This document shows positions 45,302-53,900 of a DNA stretch of 64,000 bases, piece by piece (position 1 is the first letter of the stretch; each line of letters opens with the position of its first letter). The notes beneath the pieces are model-generated. The model worked only from the letters and a program-made list of their open reading frames with translations. It made no database searches and was not told where the DNA came from. Position numbers and translations under genes: made by a program. The stretch spans positions 1 to 64,000 of the forward strand of contig JAJFUB010000109.1 of the NCBI GenBank assembly GCA_021372615.1, written 5' to 3'. The DNA comes from a bacterium (GTDB lineage: Bacteria > Armatimonadota > Zipacnadia > Zipacnadales > UBA11051).

Positions 45302-46327
45302 TCATACGAGCCCGCGCAACGTTTCCGCCGCTGCCTCGGGAGTGATGTCCCGCTGCGGCGTCCCCAGCATCTCGAACCCCACCATGAACTTGCGCACCGT
45401 CGCTGAGCGCAGCAGGGGCGGGTAGAAGTGCGCGTGCAGGTGCCAGAAGGGGTACTCCCCGCCGTCGGTGGGCTGCTGGTGCCAGCCCATCGAGTAGGGG
45501 AAGCTGACCTTGAAGAGCCTGTCATAGGCGCCGGTGAGGGTGCTGAGCAACTCCGCCATGCCGCGGCGCTGGTCGGGGGAGAGGACTGGGATGTCGGCGC
45601 AGTGGGCGCGGGCGACGACGAGCGTCTCATACGGCCAGCAGGCCCAGAAGGGCACCACGGCTATGAAGTGGTCATTGGCGCACACGATGCGCTCGCCGCG
45701 CTGCAGCTCCAGCGCCGCGTAGTCACACAGCAGGCAGGAGTCACGGTCGCGCCGATAGGCCTCCTGGCGGGCCAGCTCCTTGGCCGGCTCGTTGGGGAGA
45801 TGGCGCGTCGCCCAGATCTGGCCATGCGGGTGCGGGTTGCTGCAGCCCATCATGGGGCCCTTGTTCTCAAAGACCTGCACGTAGCCGATCTCCGGCCGCG
45901 CCCCGATCTCCGCCGTCTGCTCGGCCCACACGTTCACCACCGGCAGAATCTGCTCCGGCCTCATCTGGGCGAGGGTCAGGTTGTGCTTCGGCGAAAAGCA
46001 GATGACGCGGCACAGGCCCTGCTCGGCGCTGGCGAGCAGCAGGTCACCCTCGCGGACCTCCCCCTCCGGCGTGTCCGGCAGCAACGCCGCGAAGTCGTTG
46101 TTGAAGACGTACGTGCTTTCGTACTTCGGGTTCACACTGCCATCGGCGCGAGTGTTGCCTGGGCAGAGGTAGCATTGGGGGTCATACTCCGGCCGCGTGT
46201 CGGGCGGCACGTCCTCCACCTGCCCCGACCACGGGCGCTTGGTGCGGTGGGGTGACACGAGGACCCACTCGCCCGTCAGGGCGTTGAAGCGGCGGTGCGG
46301 ATGGTCGGTCAGAGAGAAGGTGGACAC
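45302..46327 (-). CDS. galT: Galactose-1-phosphate uridylyltransferase
   Basis: The 341-residue enzyme transfers UMP from UDP-glucose to galactose 1-phosphate (Leloir pathway). [10 protein letters not shown] holds His168, the uridylylated nucleophile. CYLCPGN and DSCLLCDYA supply metal-binding cysteines. GTG46327 gives the canonical [20 protein letters not shown] start and has CGGAG upstream; an upstream ATG adds 33 residues with no homology. Confidence 0.95.
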   Translation of the reverse strand: MSTFSLTDHPHRRFNALTGEWVLVSPHRTKRPWSGQVEDVPPDTRPEYDPQCYLCPGNTRADGSVNPKYESTYVFNNDFAALLPDTPEGEVREGDLLLASAEQGLCRVICFSPKHNLTLAQMRPEQILPVVNVWAEQTAEIGARPEIGYVQVFENKGPMMGCSNPHPHGQIWATRHLPNEPAKELARQEAYRRDRDSCLLCDYAALELQRGERIVCANDHFIAVVPFWACWPYETLVVARAHCADIPVLSPDQRRGMAELLSTLTGAYDRLFKVSFPYSMGWHQQPTDGGEYPFWHLHAHFYPPLLRSATVRKFMVGFEMLGTPQRDITPEAAAETLRGLV

Positions 46328-46441
46328 AGGCAGACTCCGTAGGAGGGGAATGGCGGACCGCAAGACGGCGAGGGTGAGTTCGCCGCGCGGGGCAAGGAGG
46401 CCTGCCCCTCCCTGCCCGCGAGCCACGTGCGCGTCAGCATA

Positions 46442-47200
46442 CTAGGGCGTGCCATAGCGCATCAGCGCGCTCACATCCCGTGCCGTCAGCAGCACAAACG
46501 GCAGGACGATCAGCCCCTTGCTGATGATCTCACCGACGACGATCACGCCAACATAGACGCCAATCGCCTTCCCGGTCTTCATGCCGCTGCTCTCGCGCAG
46601 CGCGAAGAAGTTGAGGAACAGCCCCCAGGCCATGATCAGCATCGTGAGCAAGCCGCCGGCAATGATCCAGGGGAACGCCCCGGTCTGCTGGAGGTAGGAG
46701 ATGACCTGGCTAGCCTGGAGGTTCCCAAGCGATCCCAGGAAGTGTCCGAGGAGGCCATCGGTCCACATCAGACCGGCCAGCGCGAAGGGCAAGCGGCCGA
46801 CGGCCGACATGGCGAAGTAGTCTACCAGACGACGCGGACCCGAGCCGAAGACCGCGCCGGCAACCCAGAAGAGCACTGCCACCACCAGCCAGTCCATCAC
46901 CGGGAGAGTCGCGATCGCCCAGACGGGGAAGGGGGGCCCGGTGTACGGCGGCTCCGCGTGAGCCTCTACGCCGGGAGTCCGCCACATCTGCACCGGGGCT
47001 CCGGTCCCCACGTGCAAGTCTGCAATCCCGTCGAAACGCACACCTCCGTGTGCCGCCAGGAGCACTGTCGCCGCGACTACCAGCAGACCGACAAGGAGGG
47101 CTGAGCCGCCCGACAGCAGTGTGAAGGGGTTGACCAGAAGCATCCCTCGACTCGTCGCCTCGTCCCTTCTGAGGAACTCGCGTACCACTTCGTCACTCAT
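46442..47200 (-). CDS. Yip1-like membrane protein
   Basis: The 252-residue protein has about five transmembrane helices, with a Yip1-style arrangement and internal PFALAGLMW and GGLLTMLIMAWGLFLNF segments. Function unknown. It starts with ATG47200, overlapping the DUF2089 regulator gene by eight bases, so the two are coupled. Confidence 0.6.
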   Translation of the reverse strand: MSDEVVREFLRRDEATSRGMLLVNPFTLLSGGSALLVGLLVVAATVLLAAHGGVRFDGIADLHVGTGAPVQMWRTPGVEAHAEPPYTGPPFPVWAIATLPVMDWLVVAVLFWVAGAVFGSGPRRLVDYFAMSAVGRLPFALAGLMWTDGLLGHFLGSLGNLQASQVISYLQQTGAFPWIIAGGLLTMLIMAWGLFLNFFALRESSGMKTGKAIGVYVGVIVVGEIISKGLIVLPFVLLTARDVSALMRYGTP

Positions 47201-47480
47201 CGGTCTCACCTGCTCCCTCGATCTGCTCGATGTGGGCGATCAACTCGTTGAGGCGGTTGCGCACGGTGGGGTAGCTCACCCCGTAGCGCCGCGCAATCTC
47301 CTTGAGGCTGCCGCTGGACTTGACGAACTCCAGGATGAACTGCTGCTCCTCCCGGGGCAAGCGCGCCAGCGTGCCCATCGTCAGGTTCCCTTCCACGGCA
47401 ATCTCGCACTTGGCGCACCACAGCCGCTGGATGTTCAGCGGCCCACCGCAACTGGGACAACTGCCGACTACCGAAGCCAT
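47193..47480 (-). CDS. DUF2089-family transcriptional regulator
   Basis: The 95-residue protein carries an N-terminal zinc ribbon (CPSCGGPLNIQRLWCAKC) and a C-terminal helix-turn-helix (SLKEIARRYGVSYPTVRNRL). The family is thought to bind DNA. It probably controls the downstream membrane protein and itself. AAAGGAGG lies about 12 bases before ATG47480. Confidence 0.88.
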   Translation of the reverse strand: MASVVGSCPSCGGPLNIQRLWCAKCEIAVEGNLTMGTLARLPREEQQFILEFVKSSGSLKEIARRYGVSYPTVRNRLNELIAHIEQIEGAGETDE

Positions 47481-47513
47481 GTCTAGTCATCGCCTCCTTT
47501 CATGCATCACACG

Positions 47514-47548
47514 ATAGCGATAATATAGCGAGCAATCACGAATGTCAA
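47514..47548 (-). promoter_or_regulatory. DUF2089 operon promoter with direct repeat
   Basis: On the minus strand, TTGACA (47543-47548) and TATTAT (47520-47525) lie 17 bases apart. The plus strand shows two direct copies of ATAGCGA around the -10 region, a possible operator. Confidence 0.7.
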
Positions 47549-47681
47549 GCGGACGATAAAGAAAACAGAAGTGCAGGTGCACACACCTCTGGTGTGGAAG
47601 CAGGCACCGTGGGACGGGCTCGCGGCCGCAACGCCGGCCTGTGCCCCCCCAGATCCCCCAACCCGAAGGGAGACGTACCGG

Positions 47682-48824
47682 ATGGACAAGCTGCGCATCG
47701 GTGTCATCGGAGTCTGCGGACGCGGCGGCATCGCGAACAACTGGCACAACAACAAGCGCTCGGAGGTCGTCGGCGGCGCTGACGTGTCCGAGGCCGCGCT
47801 CGCGAACTTCAGGGAGCGCATGGGTGAGGACGTGTTCACGACGCTGGAGTACCGGCGCCTGCTGGAGCGCGATGACGTGGACGCCATCGCCGTGACCGCC
47901 CCGGACTTCATGCACGAGGAGCTGGCCTGCGCGGCGCTGGAGGCCGGGAAGCACGTCTTTTGCGAAAAGCCCCTGGCCATCTCGACGGCCGGGTGCGACC
48001 GCATCCTGCGCACCTGGAAGGTCTCCGGCAAGCACCTGATGGTCGGCTTCAACATGCGATACATGAACATCTTCCGCGTGATGAAGGAGATCATTGACAC
48101 GGGAACCATCGGCGAAATCAAGGCGGCGTGGTGCCGGCATTTCGTCGGCCACGGGCGCACGTTCTACTTCCAGGACTGGCACGCCACCCGCCAGGGCAGC
48201 AACACGCTGCTGCTGCAGAAGGGCAGCCACGACCTTGACATGATCCACTGGCTGACCGGGCAATACAGCAAGCGTGTGGCCGCCTTCGGCGGGCTGGACA
48301 TGTTCGGGGGCGACAAGCCCAACGACCTGCGCTGCCCGGACTGCGACGAGGCGGACACCTGCTGGGAAGTGGCCGACCCGAGCTGCTCGCGCAACCAGTG
48401 CTGCTTCCGGCAGGAAGTGGATGTCGAGGACAACCATGTGATGATCATGGAGCTGGACGGGGGCATCAAGGCCAGCTACCTGCAGTGCCACTTCACGCCC
48501 GACTACCACCGCAACTACACGATCATCGGCACCGAGGGCCGGGTGGAGAACTCCGAGCCCGAGGGCAAGGTGTGGGTAAAGATGCGGCGGGCAAACACCT
48601 GGAAGGAGTTGGCCGACCGCACCTATGAGATCCGTCCGGCGATGGGCGGCCACGGCGGCGCCGACCCGGTCATCACCGAGGACTTCCTGGACATGGTGCT
48701 GGAGGGCAAGGAGCCACTGGCGACGCCGCTGGCCGGCCGCATGAGCGTAGCGGCAGGCTGCGCGGGCGCGGACTCGCTGCGGAGCGGCGGACAGGTGCAG
48801 GAGGTGCCGGAGGTCGCGTGGTAG
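47682..48824 (+). CDS. Gfo/Idh/MocA oxidoreductase with cysteine-rich insertion
   Basis: The 380-residue protein starts KLRIGVIGVCGRGGIANNW and contains HVFCEKPLAIS with the catalytic Lys. Around residues 216-245 is a stretch with six cysteines, CPDCDEADTCWEVADPSC and nearby NQCCF, that is not part of the usual fold and may bind a metal. Substrate unknown. AAGGGAG precedes ATG47682 by ten bases. It overlaps the next gene by seven bases. Confidence 0.85.
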   Translation: MDKLRIGVIGVCGRGGIANNWHNNKRSEVVGGADVSEAALANFRERMGEDVFTTLEYRRLLERDDVDAIAVTAPDFMHEELACAALEAGKHVFCEKPLAISTAGCDRILRTWKVSGKHLMVGFNMRYMNIFRVMKEIIDTGTIGEIKAAWCRHFVGHGRTFYFQDWHATRQGSNTLLLQKGSHDLDMIHWLTGQYSKRVAAFGGLDMFGGDKPNDLRCPDCDEADTCWEVADPSCSRNQCCFRQEVDVEDNHVMIMELDGGIKASYLQCHFTPDYHRNYTIIGTEGRVENSEPEGKVWVKMRRANTWKELADRTYEIRPAMGGHGGADPVITEDFLDMVLEGKEPLATPLAGRMSVAAGCAGADSLRSGGQVQEVPEVAW

Positions 48825-49675
48825 GTTCGCTTCTAGGGCGACTGCTGATCGGGATGGTGGCGGCGGGGGTTCTCGCCGCCACCTGCGTTCGCGCCGACGG
48901 GAAGATGGTCTTCACCGACGGCCTGCTACAGGGCTGTGACGGGCTCTTTGACGACTGGGGCGCGGTGTGCCGGGCGGGGCAGCCGGTCGTGTGTGTGGTG
49001 GCGGCGCGGCACCCGGAGCCCCTGCGGTCGGCCCTGCACGAGCCCACGCAGGGGCATGGGTACCTGCCGTACCTCGAGACCACCCGCCAGCTTGCAGAGC
49101 GGCTGTCGGGGCTGCCGGCGGTGGTGGTGCACTACCTGCAGCTTGAGGACCAGCCGCCGGCACCGACCATCTGCCGGGCGCTGCTGCTGACGGCGCTGGA
49201 CCGGAGTGTCAGTGCCGAGCACACGGGCAGGCTGCGGGCACTGATCCGCACCACCGACATCCCCATCCTCGGCTTCTGCGGCGGGCTGCAGCTCATCGGC
49301 GAAGCGTTCGGGGCCAGGAGCGAGCGGCTGCGGTCGCTGCGCCCGGGCGAAGCCGACCCCATGCCGACGTACTACCCCGGCACCTTCAAGGAGGTCGGTT
49401 TCCTGCCGGTGCGAATCGTGAAGCCCGACCCGCTCTTCGCGGGGCTGGGCAGCACTCTCATCGTGCGCGAGGTCCACGCCTTCGGGCTGAGCAGTCTGCC
49501 GCCGGAACTGGAGTGCCTCGCGGCGACGGACGAGTGTCCCGTGCAGGTCGTCCGCCACAAGACGAAGCTGATCGTCGGGACACAGTTCCATGCGGAGCGC
49601 TTCGACTCCGGACACCCGGATGGTGGGCGCCTGATCGGCAATTTCCTCGCACTCGCGGGGCTAAGGGCGCCCTAA
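48818..49675 (+). CDS. Class I glutamine amidotransferase-like protein with N-terminal hydrophobic signal
   Basis: The 285-residue protein has a hydrophobic N-terminus (LLGRLLIGMVAAGVLAATC) resembling a signal peptide. The body is a GATase-like alpha/beta fold: ILGFCGGLQLIG with nucleophile Cys154, and GTQFHAERFD with His258 and Glu260, so the triad is intact. An exported enzyme of this fold would be unusual. GTG48818 follows GGAGGT closely; ATG48854 is an alternative start. Confidence 0.7.
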   Translation: MVGSLLGRLLIGMVAAGVLAATCVRADGKMVFTDGLLQGCDGLFDDWGAVCRAGQPVVCVVAARHPEPLRSALHEPTQGHGYLPYLETTRQLAERLSGLPAVVVHYLQLEDQPPAPTICRALLLTALDRSVSAEHTGRLRALIRTTDIPILGFCGGLQLIGEAFGARSERLRSLRPGEADPMPTYYPGTFKEVGFLPVRIVKPDPLFAGLGSTLIVREVHAFGLSSLPPELECLAATDECPVQVVRHKTKLIVGTQFHAERFDSGHPDGGRLIGNFLALAGLRAP

Positions 49676-49700
49676 CGCCGCCCCGTGAACGGAGTGGTCG

Positions 49701-49729
49701 TTGACGCACTTGGCGGATTGGTGTACCAT
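49701..49729 (+). promoter_or_regulatory. Cold-shock gene promoter
   Basis: TTGACG (49701-49706) and TACCAT (49724-49729) are 17 bases apart. The start codon is about 140 bases downstream, giving a long leader. Confidence 0.5.
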
Positions 49730-49878
49730 AGTGTCAACGGCGGCGTGTGCCGCCCAAAAAAGCGTGACGTACTTGATGGTGGATACGATACTTGCCGGCT
49801 TGTCTGGGATACTCTCCCGTCCAGGTCTCGCTGCAGGTGCGAAACCAGCGAGTACCGAGAGAGAACGGAGCAAAGAGT

Positions 49879-50085
49879 ATGCCTACCGGCAAAGTGAAGT
49901 GGTTCAACGACAGCAAGGGGTACGGTTTCATCGAGTACGACGGGGGGCCGGACGTGTTCGTGCATTTCTCGGCTCTCAGTGGTGAGGGCTACCGCACCCT
50001 GGCCGAAGGCGCCAGCGTCGAGTTCGAGATCGTCAGCGACGCCAAGGGTCCGCGAGCCGACAAGGTCACCATCCTGAACGACTAG
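49879..50085 (+). CDS. Cold-shock protein (CspA family)
   Basis: The 68-residue OB-fold protein binds RNA and single-stranded DNA. It has [18 protein letters not shown] (RNP1) and DVFVHFSAL (RNP2). CGGAG precedes ATG49879. The leader before it is about 140 bases, as in thermoregulated csp mRNAs. A terminator follows at 50104. Confidence 0.97.
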   Translation: MPTGKVKWFNDSKGYGFIEYDGGPDVFVHFSALSGEGYRTLAEGASVEFEIVSDAKGPRADKVTILND

Positions 50086-50103
50086 CGTCATCGGGCCGAC
50101 CCG

Positions 50104-50141
50104 AACGCCCCCGGTGCTTTGTGCATCCGGGGGCGTTTTGC
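50104..50141 (+). terminator. Rho-independent terminator after the cold-shock gene
   Basis: AACGCCCCCGG (50104-50114) pairs with CCGGGGGCGTT (50127-50137), followed by TTTG. Confidence 0.92.
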
Positions 50142-50261
50142 GTTAGGCAAAGCAGTTGAGGGCGAAGGTGTCAGGCGAACTCCCAATGTCTGTGTTCGGC
50201 GGAAGCAGGAATGTCCCACGATGGTGGCGAACATCCACGCAGCGCACTCAGGAGGTGACAG

Positions 50262-50885
50262 ATGGACCCGACTAGGCTGGCCCAGTTGACCGACTACGTG
50301 AAGCAGTCGCGAGCCGCCGGACAGACGTACGACCAGGTGAGAGCCGCAGTCCTGGGGGGCGGGTGGAGCGAGGATGAGGTAAACGAGTACCTGCCGGCAG
50401 CATGGGCACAGACCGAGCCGGCCGCGGCGCCACCGCCCGTGGCACCCCCGGCAGTTGCCCCGCCGGTGGCCGCACCCGTAACGCCCGTGACGCCAGCCGT
50501 ACCGCCGACTTACGCCGCGCCGATGGCCCCGGCCTATGCCCCGGCCTCGGACGGCAACACTTCCGGCAACCCGGCCATGCCCGTGCCGCCGGAAGTCGAG
50601 CAGATGGGCTGGAGCTGGGGCGGCTTCGGGCTGAACTGGATCTGGGGCATCGGGAACAAGGTCTGGATCGCGCTGCTGGCGCTGATCCCCTGCGTCAACA
50701 TCGGTATCGCGATCTGGCTGGGTATCGCCGGCCACAAGCTCGCCTGGCAGAACCGCCACTTTGACAGCATGCAGCAGTACAAGGAGACGATGAAGGCCTG
50801 GAACATGTGGGGCATCATCATCTTCCTCGTGAGCATCGCGCTGAACATCCTGAGCGCGATCATCCAGGCGATGGCGAAACACTAG
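50262..50885 (+). CDS. Small membrane protein with proline-rich linker
   Basis: The 207-residue protein begins with a helical domain (LAQLTDYVKQSRAAGQTYDQ). A Pro/Ala/Val-rich linker spans about residues 47-95. Two transmembrane helices lie at about residues 130-155 and 182-205. Function unknown. Terminator-like sequence flanks it on both sides, so it is likely monocistronic. Confidence 0.75.
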   Translation: MDPTRLAQLTDYVKQSRAAGQTYDQVRAAVLGGGWSEDEVNEYLPAAWAQTEPAAAPPPVAPPAVAPPVAAPVTPVTPAVPPTYAAPMAPAYAPASDGNTSGNPAMPVPPEVEQMGWSWGGFGLNWIWGIGNKVWIALLALIPCVNIGIAIWLGIAGHKLAWQNRHFDSMQQYKETMKAWNMWGIIIFLVSIALNILSAIIQAMAKH

Positions 50886-50904
50886 CTGAGCCTCGGAGAA
50901 GCGA

Positions 50905-50933
50905 CCACGCCCGGCCAGTCTGGCCGGGCGTGG
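50905..50933. terminator. Bidirectional terminator hairpin
   Basis: CCACGCCCGGCCA (50905-50917) pairs with TGGCCGGGCGTGG (50921-50933) around GTC. It lies between the convergent small membrane protein gene and the large secreted protein gene. No clear T-run follows. Confidence 0.6.
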
Positions 50934-50951
50934 TGATTCGTGGGGATAGGC

Positions 50952-53900
50952 TTACTGCTGTGGCGCCGGACCGGCGGTGCGCAGGACCGATGAGCCCGCC
51001 GGCAACTGGATCGTCTCGGTCAGCTTGAAGCCCTCGACATGCGGGTTGGGCCGCACCTGGACCGTCAGCGGCTTCGCGGTCGGGTTGTGTATCTCCACCT
51101 CCCAGGTCTTCCAGTCCTGCGAGCGGGCGACGCTGATAACCACCTGCGGGCTGTCGCAGATCAGCGGGTGACCAATGAACAGGCGCTTGCCCTCGTCCTC
51201 GGTCCGCAGCACGGCGTAGCCCGTGTCCTTTTCCACCGGGATGATCCGCGTCTTGCCGCTGCCGTCCTGGACCTGCAGCACGGCGCTCCAGGTGTCCGTC
51301 AGGCCCGCGATTTGCGCGCCCAGGTTGCCGGGCAGGCTGGCCACGCCCGTGAGCTTGCCCCGGAAGCACTGGCCCTGGCTCGCGTCCAGGTCCAGCACGG
51401 CGCCCTGGGCCGTCACCTTCCCCTGCTCGGCCACCACCTGGTAGGCCGGCGGGCCGCTGAGGCCGTAGTCGGCGGCGACTTGCGCCGCCAGCTTGTCCGG
51501 CTCGGGCACGAGCCGGTTCATGCCGACCAGCAGCAGCTTCGCCGTGAGCTTCGTCCCTCTCGCCACCGTTCCCGCCGGGGTCTTGATCCCCACCTGGTGG
51601 TTGATGCCATCGCCCCACAGGACGAGACCATCGGTGAGGCTGTAGACGGCCAGCGAGCCGAAGACGCTATGCAGGATGCCGATGTAGTCGCCGCGGTTGA
51701 AGCGCGTGACGGCCATGGGGTGGCCGGCGAGCTTGACCAGTTCCGTCTGCCTGCCGCCCACGACCATGAGGCGCTGGGACTTATCGGTCTGGCCGGGCCA
51801 GCCGCCGATGGTGCCGAGGCCGAACGTGAAGGGCTGGTCGGCCCTCACGGGGATATCCCGGAGGGTCTCGAAGGTCTGATCCCACAGGTAGGCCGCAATG
51901 CCGTCAGGCTTGGGCAGGTAGAAGGTGCAGCGTGCCGTGGTTCTGAGGTACTGCGAGGGCTTGACGGGATAGAGCGTGTGCCAGACGTGGATGACGGGCT
52001 TGGCATCCACGGGGAAGACGCCATCGAGGATGCGGTCGCCGATGAGCACCTCCGACGAGGAGACCACGCGGTAGGGCTGCACGTGGGGCGAGCCCTCGAG
52101 GTCGCCGACGAGGCGGCGCGACCAGCCCATTGAGTCCGGCGCCTTGCCATCGAAGATCACGAACGGGTTGAGCGAGAGCTGCGGGTGGTTCTCGGGCGAG
52201 CCATCGTAGCTCATGGCCCCCGAGCCGAGCTTGCTGTCGAACACGAACGTGCCGACGGGCCGCACGCGGCCGTTCCACGGGCCCTTGTCCGGGACGCACG
52301 TGTCGGCGCCATAGCTGACGAAGTAGTCCGAGCCATCCGCTCGGCGCTGCATGCTGTACAGGAGCTGGTTGTTGCGGTCGGCGCACTGCTGGTCGCGCAG
52401 CAGCCACGAGTCGCAGAAGATGTCGCGGCTGAGGGCCTCGTGGCCCTTGCCGTCCAGGGCGTAGACCCAGATGTACTTCTGGCGCTCCTTGGGCAGCGTC
52501 GTCCGGAAGGCAAACTCGGCCTTGCCGCCGGGCCGGAAGGTGCGGATGGCGGTGTCGCCGTCCATGAGCCGGACTTCCTGCAAGCCGTCGGGCGACGTGA
52601 CCTTCAGGCTCACGGGCCACTCCTGCAGCGCGGGGTTGTAGATGTTGCCCTGGGCGTCGGTGTCGCCGCGCGGCATGGTCAGCTCGATGATCGGGCCATT
52701 GGTAACGGATGTGGAGCCGAAGCACGGGGCGCCGGGGAAGAGGTTGCGGGCGCTGCGACCGCCGAGGGTGTTGAAGAGTGTGTTGAGCATCTTGGTGCCG
52801 TCGGCGCCGATGATGTTCTGATAGAGCGCGCCCGAGGCCACCAGCCCGATCTCGTCGGCACTCTGCATCAGCACCAGCGCCTGCGGCCACAGCGTCTGGC
52901 CGTTGCGCGCCTCCTGGCCGTAGGCGTCCACCATGCGTTCGAGCGTCTTGCCGCCCTGCTGGGTGACGACAGCCATGGCGTTGACATCGCGGGTGTCGAA
53001 GTGCGGGTAAGGGTTCTGGCCAAACAGGTACCAGCCGGCGCAGTTCTCGAAGCCCAGGAGCTGGTACAGCCATGTCTGCTCGGCGCAGACGCCCTCCTTG
53101 TCGGGCCCGCGCGGATAGACCTTCAGGCGGCGCTGGTCGTCCAGGAAGAGCCGCGAAGGGAGCTTCACCCGGTCGCCGATGACGTACTCGTGGTTGCCAT
53201 CCGAGTTCTGGTACGTGACGCCGGGGATGGCGAGGAAGTCCGCCGTGGAGAGCCGCCGGCAATCGCGCTTGAGGCTCTCAAAGCCGTCCGGCTTCAGCTG
53301 CGCCATGGCCTCGAGGAAGACGATGAAGTCCAGTCCGGCAGCCCGGGCCTTCTGCACGTACTCCTCGGGCGTGCTGGCGCCGATGGAGTACGTCGTGCGC
53401 GCTCCGATGACGCCCCGGTGGAGCTTCCAGGCGGTCGTGAACGCCTGGGGCGGCACCGGGCGCAGGGCCAGCGGAGCGGTCGCGACACCGTCGGCGTTCT
53501 CGCCCAGCCACTTGAGGGTGTTCAGGATGAAGCGCACGAGGCCATTGGGCCGGCCATCGAAGGCGCGGCGCATGTAGCTCTCGTAGATGTCCCGGTCCCC
53601 GTCGGTCCTCATGGCGCGCGCGAAGATGATGTCCGGGCGCTGGCCGAAGTAGGCGACGCGGCCCTGGCCCATCTGCCGCACCCCGGCGAGGGGGACGTCG
53701 GCGGCGAAGCCTTCCGGGCGCGAGCCCTTGTCCACTTCCTCCAGGCCCAGGAGTGTGGGCTGGGAGCTGGTGCCGGGGCCGGCGCTCAGCACGACCTGCC
53801 AGTCGGCGTTCGGCAGGAAGGGCAGGACGCCGGCGAGGCTCTCCATGCTCACGCTGGACTGGTAAGGCAGGCCGGCGACGCCGTCGTTGAGTGGCGCGGC

